Shown here piece by piece: positions 6,150 through 10,455 of a stretch of 10,455 nucleotides of DNA; the first letter of the stretch is position 1; each line of letters opens with the position of its first letter. Below the pieces are notes generated by a model. It made no database searches. It was not told the origin of the DNA and was given only the letters and a program-made list of their open reading frames with translations. This stretch comes from Acidimicrobiia bacterium. Its GTDB lineage: Bacteria; Actinomycetota; Acidimicrobiia; Acidimicrobiales; Poriferisodalaceae. A program made the position numbers and the translations under genes. The stretch lies in the NCBI GenBank assembly GCA_026983855.1, contig JALSTE010000498.1, positions 1 through 10,455 of the forward strand, given 5' to 3'.

Positions 6150-6824
6150 CTAGAGCAGCTTTCGCATCTCTCGTCGGAGACCGGCACGTCGCTGAGGTTC
6201 CGCCAGCAACGCCTGACGCACTGCGCCCGATTCATCCGTCCCTCGGATCCAATCGTGGAACGACTTCGCCGCCTCACCCGAATCAGTTCCAGCTTCGATC
6301 GACGATGCGACCCACTCCTCGCAGAGGTCTGCCTCTTCAAAGACTGCCTCCGCTGCTTCTCCCAGAAGATGGGTCGGCGCCAAGAACCGTGTGAGATGCC
6401 AGACGAACCGCTGCTGAAGGAGGTTGATGCCAAACGGTGTCAAGCACGCGACCCGTTCGGACGCAGCGAGTACGCCCGAACCGACAAGGCCGATCTCATC
6501 GAATGACGCCGAATGGTGCGCTCCGAGCAATCCAGGTAGGGGCATGACCTTGAAGTGTCCGGTTGCCCACTTCTTCAACGGCACGTCCGTTGACGTAGCG
6601 ACTCGTGCCATGAGCAGGCGATCCGCAAGGTTGACTCCGTCGACGCGCATCGAGCAAGGGTGCGTCAGCACTATCCCGAGCCCGATGCCGTCAGTGCCTG
6701 GAATCTCGACTTCACTGAACACATCACCGGTCATCACCGGGCGCGCTGCCTCAACCTCGTCGGCCGAAGCCGCAAGGTACAGCTCATCTGCAGAACTCGG
6801 ACTCTCCAGAGCGTCCTCGGTCAA
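6150..6824 (-). CDS. Protein of unknown function, third gene of the cargo operon
   Basis: A 224-aa protein I cannot assign. Visible segments: an acidic N-terminus (1-28); a stretch with regular beta-like hydrophobics, TGDVFSEVEIPG (32-43) and GIVLTHPCSMR (50-60) with a striking HPC; GHFKVMPLPGLLG (89-101); and RVACLTPFGINLLQQRFVWHLTRFLAP (124-150 region), which looks like a buried helix. A charged helical C-terminus (EEADLCEEW onward) ends RREMRKLL. No Walker, nuclease, kinase or transmembrane motif is evident. The start is the TTG at 6824, which overlaps the previous gene's TGA (TTGA); GAGGG lies a few bases upstream on this strand. Coupling implies it is made together with the Xre-like protein, so it could be that regulator's toxin, partner or effector. 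That is inference only. Confidence 0.7.
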   Translation of the reverse strand: MTEDALESPSSADELYLAASADEVEAARPVMTGDVFSEVEIPGTDGIGLGIVLTHPCSMRVDGVNLADRLLMARVATSTDVPLKKWATGHFKVMPLPGLLGAHHSASFDEIGLVGSGVLAASERVACLTPFGINLLQQRFVWHLTRFLAPTHLLGEAAEAVFEEADLCEEWVASSIEAGTDSGEAAKSFHDWIRGTDESGAVRQALLAEPQRRAGLRREMRKLL

Positions 6825-7486
6825 GTGGATCCCTCAGTGAGCCGGACTCCGGGGAGACCATCCGGCGCAGTGAACACCTCGACAGAAGATGTGTAGCGCT
6901 CTCGCCACTCCGGATCGAACTGATCGAGAACGCGTTCCGGGTCGGTGCCCTGCTCACTGGCCAGTTGCAGAGCGAGATCGAATCGATCGTCGGCCACAAG
7001 ATCGAGGACCGTCACCGGTGCGCCCGGATGAAGCGGAGCTTCCATCCAGCTTGCTACGTCATCGATCAGATACTGGTTTCGAGCCAGTTCACAGAGCGCT
7101 GCGACCATTGAGACGCGTTTTCTGTTCTCCCCGGTGGCCGGCTCTCCATTGCGCCACTTGCGCACCGCCGGAACTGACACACCTGACACACGGGCGATCT
7201 CGCGCCACGAGAAGCCCAGGTCGCTCAGCTCATCCAACAGCCCCGAGAGGCTCTCCTTCGTACGCTCGAGTGACAGGGTCCGATGGAGTCGACTCAAGAA
7301 ATCAATGTGCAAGTCCTCGGTGGACTGGTGGACTTCGTTCGAATCTGCGACGAGGATCCTCGTCCGGTTCTTGAGGAGTCCCGCCTGGTCAACCAGGTCG
7401 GCGATGGTCCGCGTCGGGCTCTCGACCGTCTCTCCCAGGCCAACAGAGGTACCGGTCGGCGATCCAAGGGCTTCCGTCGTGCTCAC
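6821..7486 (-). CDS. Xre-like regulator with Xre/MbcA/ParS-type antitoxin C-terminus
   Basis: A 221-aa protein, second in the cargo operon. Residues 83-115 form a helix-turn-helix (LGFSWREIARVSGVSVPAVRKWRNG). The following part (about 124-176), with VASWMEAPLHPGAPVTVLDLV, resembles the toxin-binding region of Xre/MbcA/ParS antitoxins, which carry a W...P...G.TPLDLL-like pattern; this resemblance was judged by eye and is moderate. The first 60 residues are poorly conserved-looking and polar. The start is the GTG at 7486, overlapping the upstream gene's TGA as GTGA, with GGAGG 9 nt before it on this strand. Likely roles are autorepression of the operon and, if the resemblance is real, neutralising a partner. 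No classical RES or MbcT-like toxin is adjacent, so it may have been adapted to the two unusual neighbours. Confidence 0.75.
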   Translation of the reverse strand: MSTTEALGSPTGTSVGLGETVESPTRTIADLVDQAGLLKNRTRILVADSNEVHQSTEDLHIDFLSRLHRTLSLERTKESLSGLLDELSDLGFSWREIARVSGVSVPAVRKWRNGEPATGENRKRVSMVAALCELARNQYLIDDVASWMEAPLHPGAPVTVLDLVADDRFDLALQLASEQGTDPERVLDQFDPEWRERYTSSVEVFTAPDGLPGVRLTEGST

Positions 7487-8322
7487 TTCTGCGTTCCTCC
7501 GTCCACTTCGAATACTTCATTGCGTAGTTTGTCGGTCACAGCGATTCGAAAGAACTCGCGAGTCGGGCCATGCAGCTTGTCGCAACGCTCCATGATCGAG
7601 TCGGCTCCGAACTCTGGCACCTCGTCCTCTGCTTGCCAGAACGAATCTGAGTCGAGCAAGAAGAACGGGCCAGCATCCGGTGGGTTCTTCCTACGCGTTG
7701 CACCCTTCGGGTTGACCGCGTGACCATTCTGTGGTCCGTAGCGAACGGTCAGGGTCGAATCGCTCGTCGTCTTGTACTGGACGAGCCCTTGCCAGACCGC
7801 TGGCTGAAGGCTGGCCGGAATGAAGTCTGGATTGGCCGCAGCGAGCAAATGGGCGTCGATGTACCCGCGCCAATCGCCTGGAACCTCCGCGATGCCCGGA
7901 ACTCGGATCTCGTCGATGTAGCGCAACCCGATCCGTAGGACACCATCTGGCGGGCTGACCTCCTCAAGTGCACGGACAACCTCGGCAATCATCGGACGGA
8001 AGTTCTCTTCCCAGCCTTCGTACGTGGTCGTTTCCAGCACCAGCGCGCCCTCCTTGACGACGAGAGCCGTTGTGCGGTCCCGCGTAACGAACCGGGGAAA
8101 GGTTCGTCGCTGAACTGATGCCGGCATCGGCGCTCCGATCGCCAACTCAACTTGATCCTCCGTGATGTTCTCGATGAGCGGCAACCACGTCTGCAGAGCA
8201 TCCCGCATGTGTTGCTGCGCTCTTCGTCCAATCCCTTCGGACATCTCTGGGTACCGGATCTCCAGCACCGTCAATGCGAGCGGGGGGTTCGGAAACGGGG
8301 GACGTTGGTGGCGATCGTTCAC
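7483..8322 (-). CDS. TIGR04255-type conserved protein, first gene of the cargo operon
   Basis: A 279-aa protein. FPNPPLALTVLEIRYP (10-25) near the N-terminus matches the F-x-NPP-l-x-x-V-x-x-E-I-R-f hallmark of TIGR04255, a sporadically distributed family of about 250-280 residues without a known biochemical function. Other supporting parts are LRIGLRYIDEIRVP (about 131-144), FFLLDSDSFW (about 217-226) and the C-terminal LHGPTREFFRIAVTDKLRNEVFE, where the family has an H..R..F...IT..L pattern. The same frame is open 121 codons further upstream, but that extension crosses the promoter region. GTG 8322 is chosen because AAGGAG lies 4 nt before it and the family motif starts about ten residues in. 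Its TGA overlaps the next start, so it heads a tightly coupled operon. Cytoplasmic; no enzyme motif recognised. Confidence 0.85.
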   Translation of the reverse strand: MNDRHQRPPFPNPPLALTVLEIRYPEMSEGIGRRAQQHMRDALQTWLPLIENITEDQVELAIGAPMPASVQRRTFPRFVTRDRTTALVVKEGALVLETTTYEGWEENFRPMIAEVVRALEEVSPPDGVLRIGLRYIDEIRVPGIAEVPGDWRGYIDAHLLAAANPDFIPASLQPAVWQGLVQYKTTSDSTLTVRYGPQNGHAVNPKGATRRKNPPDAGPFFLLDSDSFWQAEDEVPEFGADSIMERCDKLHGPTREFFRIAVTDKLRNEVFEVDGGTQK

Positions 8323-8331
8323 TGAGCTCCT

Positions 8332-8352
8332 TGAAACCAAAAGTGAAACCAA
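8332..8352 (-). repeat. 9-bp direct repeat in the operon leader
   Basis: TGAAACCAA occurs exactly at 8332-8340 and 8344-8352 (12-bp period); on the coding strand this is TTGGTTTCA twice, just before the Shine-Dalgarno of the operon's first gene. Such spacing, about one helical turn, suits two protein monomers bound to the same DNA face, or a repeated element in the mRNA leader. The Xre-like protein of the operon is the natural candidate ligand. Confidence 0.55.
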
Positions 8353-8354
8353 GA

Positions 8355-8374
8355 CTGATACTAGATCGTATCGG
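8355..8374 (-). promoter_or_regulatory. Inverted repeat and -10-like box upstream of the cargo operon
   Basis: GATAC (8357-8361) and GTATC (8368-8372) form an inverted repeat with a 6-nt spacer. On the minus strand the centre contains TAGTAT and TACGAT, both TAnnnT -10 candidates, 35-50 bp before the GTG at 8322. No convincing -35 is visible. A palindrome on top of a -10 box is a typical autorepression arrangement. Confidence 0.45.
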
Positions 8375-8463
8375 CAACCTGTGACGGGCGTTGAGCGCGA
8401 AGCCCTGCCGAGCGCCGTGAGCAGGCCCCCGACGAAGAGAAGTTTGTACTGCCGTGTCCCAAT

Positions 8464-8477
8464 CGCCGATCTCGGCG
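8464..8477. promoter_or_regulatory. Operator-like palindrome before the Xis-like gene
   Basis: CGCCGA-TC-TCGGCG is a perfect inverted repeat with 6-bp arms and a 2-nt centre, ending 16 nt before the ATG at 8494. Its place between two divergent transcription units suggests a binding site for the Xis-like protein or the Xre-like regulator. I see no clear -35/-10 pair for the plus-strand gene. Confidence 0.4.
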
Positions 8478-8493
8478 GGCCACAGGTATAGGC

Positions 8494-8700
8494 ATGGAAG
8501 GGACAAGGACAGACACCAAGACCCCACGAACGCTGTGGGATGTCGCCGCGCTGGCGCACCGACTCGGTGTGACTGAGCGCTTCGTGCGCCGCCTCGTCGC
8601 CGAACGGCGTGTGCCGTTCTACAAGATCGGCAAGTTCATCCGGTTCGACCCGGATCGGATAGACGCGTGGCTCGCCTCGGCGCACATCGAGGACCTATGA
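8494..8700 (+). CDS. Excisionase-family helix-turn-helix protein
   Basis: A 68-aa DNA-binding protein. Residues 13-61 fit the MerR-like excisionase helix-turn-helix domain (HTH_17 type): LWDVAALAHRLGVTERFVRRLVAERRVPFYKIGKFIRFDPDRIDAWL. The VPFYKIGKFIRFDPDRIDAWL part is the wing and closing helix typical of these proteins. Such proteins bend DNA at attachment sites to direct excision, or regulate transfer genes. It lies far from int (2.6 kb) and directly before the relaxase, so a transfer-regulator role is as likely as true Xis. The ATG has a modest AGG 7 nt upstream. It is divergent from the cargo operon. Its TGA overlaps a further small ORF. Confidence 0.85.
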   Translation: MEGTRTDTKTPRTLWDVAALAHRLGVTERFVRRLVAERRVPFYKIGKFIRFDPDRIDAWLASAHIEDL

Positions 8701-8837
8701 CCTCGCTCGCCGCCGCCCCACGCCGAACACGCGGCCATACGCCTACGCGTCCACCTGCCACTCGCCCTGCCTTCGACGCGCACTCCAGCGACAACAGCGC
8801 TCCGAGCACCGCGCACGGCGCCAGCACACCGACCTGA
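8697..8837 (+). CDS. Possible 46-aa coupled small ORF
   Basis: An ATG overlaps the Xis-like stop as ATGA, with GAGG 4 nt before it, and the frame runs to a TGA at 8835-8837. The product is low-complexity, rich in Ala, Pro, Thr and Arg (MTSLAAAPRRTRGHTP...), with no recognisable domain. The overlap favours translation, but the composition is what random high-GC DNA would give, so it may be spurious. It covers about half of the 245-bp gap before the relaxase. Confidence 0.25.
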   Translation: MTSLAAAPRRTRGHTPTRPPATRPAFDAHSSDNSAPSTAHGASTPT

Positions 8838-8945
8838 GTCGACAGCCATGCATCTCCCACCCACCTATCCACCGCCAACACCAAGAGCGACAGACGAGTG
8901 CACAGCTTGTGCCGCGAGATGGCGAGCCCGCCTTCGGAGGTGGTC
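8838..8945 (+). promoter_or_regulatory. Relaxase upstream region; hairpin GCACA-GCT-TGTGC as possible operator or oriT element
   Basis: GCACA (8900-8904) and TGTGC (8908-8912) form a 5-bp hairpin with a 3-nt loop, 33 bp before the relaxase start. MobF relaxases often nick at an oriT beside their own gene, next to short inverted repeats. No known nic sequence is recognisable, so oriT is only a position-based guess. GGAGG at 8936-8940 is the relaxase ribosome-binding site. Confidence 0.3.
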
Positions 8946-10455
8946 GTGACGTCGCGAGTGACGACCCTGAAGGGCGCCGAAGCTGGCGCCTACTACGTGG
9001 AGGCGTTGCCGTCGTACTACCTCGACAGCGACGAACCTCCGGGGCGTTGGCACGGCATGGGCGCCGAGCGACTCGGGCTGAACGGCCATGTCGTGGATGA
9101 GGACTTCCTGGACGTGATGGCCGGGGTGCGGCCGTGCTCGGGTGGGGCGACCCTGGGGCGCTCGTTCGGCGAGAACTCGGTCCGTGGGTTCGATGTGACC
9201 AGCTCGGCACCGAAGTCGGTGTCGACGATGTTCGCTCTCGGCGACGACTACATCCGCATGGAGGTGCTTGGAGCGCACGACGTAGCGGTCGCGGCGCAGC
9301 TGCGGTGGATCGAGGATCACGCACACACCCGTTTCCGGATCAATGGCGAGGTCGCTGTCGTCGATGCCCAGGGGATCGTCGCCGCGACGTTTCGGCAGCA
9401 CACTTCACGCGCTCTCGACCCCCAGATCCACACCCACCTGGTGATCGCCAACCGGGTCCTGTCGCCCGATGGGCGGTGGCTCGCCCTGGACGCCCGGACG
9501 CTGAAGATGGACCAGCGGACGCTGTCAGCGGTCTACCACTCAACCCTTCGATCGGAGATGACCTCTCGGCTTGGCGTGACATGGCAGCCCGTCGTGAATG
9601 GCATCGCAGAGATAGCTCACATCGACAACATCGTGTTGGAGGAGTTCTCCTCCCGAACCCTCGACATCGCCCGACGCACCGACGAGAAGCTGGACCGGTT
9701 CATCGACACGTTCGAGCGAGACCCGACCCCGAGGGAGCGGTGGCGCCTCGAACGAGAAGCCGTCATCGACTCCCGCCCACCGAAGACCCACGGCGTCGAC
9801 TCCGACGACCTTCACGCAGCTTGGAGCGAGCGAATCGAGGGCCTTGGGCTGGTGCCCTACGACATCGTCGACGAAGCGATCAGCGGGCTTCGTCCGCGAA
9901 ACCTGACCGCTCGCCGAGAGCAGCACATGATCGAAGACGCGCTTGGTGCGTTGACCGAGAACCAGTCGAGCTGGCGGCCCGCTGAGATCGCCCGTGAACT
10001 CGCGGCGGTGCTTCCCTCGGACCTGGGCCTCGAACCTGCCTCGATCCCGGGGCTGCTCGACCGGCTCACCGACCGCGTAGTCGCACAGCACTGCGTCGAC
10101 ATCTCACGGCCGATTCCCGACGGTGTCGTGCTGCGACGTGACGGGCGTCCGGTCACCGAGTCCGCTGCTGATCGGGCCATCACCACACCGGAGATCCTCG
10201 CCCAGGAAGAACGGCTGATGGCGTGGGCCGAGCGGCGCATGAGCCACGACAGCATCGACTCACCAGACGCACCGGCACGAGCAACCGTCGAGTTGACCGT
10301 GCCCCAGGCCGAGACCGCAGCCGCGGTCGCAGGCGATGCACACCTCGTCCTCGTCGTCGGTCCGGCCGGCACCGGCAAGACCACCGCGCTCCAACCGGCG
10401 GTTGCGCAGCTCCACACCGAAGGCCGGGCAGTGTTCGGCGTCGCGCCGTCGGCGG
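8946..10455 (+). CDS. MobF-family conjugative relaxase/helicase (TrwC/TraI-like), 3' end missing
   Basis: Nicks oriT, becomes covalently bound to the strand and unwinds DNA for conjugative transfer. The frame stays open to the window end (503 complete codons), so the protein is truncated only by the window. The N-terminus has the catalytic tyrosine region (GAYYVEALPSYYL: Y16/Y17 and Y24/Y25), comparable in position to Y18 and Y26 of TrwC. The three-histidine metal site is H152 (FRQHTSRALD) with H162 and H164 (IHTHLVIAN), the usual MobF spacing. SSAPKSVS also matches the TrwC domain. Near the end GPAGTGKT (472-479) is the Walker A of the RecD-like helicase domain. GTG 8946 is chosen because GGAGG lies 5 nt upstream; in-frame ATG 8919 and GTG 8940 are alternatives. 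The gene defines the element as conjugative or mobilizable. Confidence 0.93.
   Translation, partial: MTSRVTTLKGAEAGAYYVEALPSYYLDSDEPPGRWHGMGAERLGLNGHVVDEDFLDVMAGVRPCSGGATLGRSFGENSVRGFDVTSSAPKSVSTMFALGDDYIRMEVLGAHDVAVAAQLRWIEDHAHTRFRINGEVAVVDAQGIVAATFRQHTSRALDPQIHTHLVIANRVLSPDGRWLALDARTLKMDQRTLSAVYHSTLRSEMTSRLGVTWQPVVNGIAEIAHIDNIVLEEFSSRTLDIARRTDEKLDRFIDTFERDPTPRERWRLEREAVIDSRPPKTHGVDSDDLHAAWSERIEGLGLVPYDIVDEAISGLRPRNLTARREQHMIEDALGALTENQSSWRPAEIARELAAVLPSDLGLEPASIPGLLDRLTDRVVAQHCVDISRPIPDGVVLRRDGRPVTESAADRAITTPEILAQEERLMAWAERRMSHDSIDSPDAPARATVELTVPQAETAAAVAGDAHLVLVVGPAGTGKTTALQPAVAQLHTEGRAVFGVAPSA

Larger units (their letters stand above)
4632..10455. mobile_element. Left part of an integrative conjugative or mobilizable element in tRNA-Gly
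   Basis: The order tRNA, tyrosine integrase, cargo operon, Xis-like helix-turn-helix protein and MobF relaxase is that of an ICE or IME. From about 4660 to 8500 the base composition is visibly less G+C-rich than in the flanking metabolic genes, and codons ending in A or T are more frequent, which fits horizontal acquisition. Type IV secretion or coupling genes are not seen, and the right end lies outside the window, so self-transfer versus mobilization cannot be decided. Confidence 0.75.

Noticed and set aside
8323..8685. 121-codon N-terminal extension of the TIGR04255-type gene
   Set aside because: It crosses the leader repeats, promoter region and the Xis-like gene on the other strand; GTG 8322 has AAGGAG upstream and places the family motif at the usual distance.
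9134..9985. 283-codon plus-strand frame and minus-strand frames in 8865-10417
   Set aside because: They overlap the relaxase in other frames and are Arg/Pro-rich; the relaxase frame carries the HUH and Walker A motifs.
1..10455. CRISPR array or insertion sequence
   Set aside because: No regularly spaced repeats of CRISPR length and no transposase or terminal inverted repeats were seen.

Overview
The window reads as high-GC actinobacterial DNA. The first 4.5 kb use almost only G or C in third codon positions. The encoded proteins (2,3-BPG-dependent phosphoglycerate mutase, a dUMP-forming type dCTP deaminase, a fused membrane/HdrD-like iron-sulfur reductase) and the apparently leaderless promoters fit Actinomycetota. 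I lean towards a deep lineage such as Acidimicrobiia, but that placement is inference.

Layout. Positions 1-4656 look like host chromosome. They hold the 3' part of gpmA, a stand-alone cyclic-nucleotide-binding protein, a large membrane-bound heterodisulfide-reductase-like protein with a C-terminal helix-hairpin-helix tail, dcd on the opposite strand (convergent), and a tRNA-Gly(CCC). Everything after the tRNA looks like the left end of an integrated mobile element. A tyrosine integrase begins about 250 bp past the tRNA in the same orientation and carries a complete catalytic set. Its N-terminal coding region is broken by an in-frame amber codon and has no in-frame start. Next come a small ORF overlapping the integrase stop, a three-gene minus-strand cargo operon, a plus-strand excisionase-like helix-turn-helix protein, and the first 503 codons of a TrwC/TraI-type (MobF) relaxase that runs off the window. 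With integrase, Xis-like protein and relaxase present, the element is best described as an ICE or IME; its right end lies beyond the window.

The most interesting part is the cargo operon at 6150-8322. It reads leftwards as a TIGR04255-type protein, an Xre-like regulator whose C-terminal half resembles the toxin-binding part of Xre/MbcA/ParS antitoxins, and a 224-aa protein I cannot assign. Both junctions are 4-bp start/stop overlaps (GTGA and TTGA), so the three proteins are probably made together. The leader carries a 9-bp direct repeat and a 16-bp inverted repeat that could be an autoregulatory operator. Its place between the integrase and the transfer genes is where elements carry defence, toxin-antitoxin or superinfection-control cargo. 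I do not recognise it as a named system.
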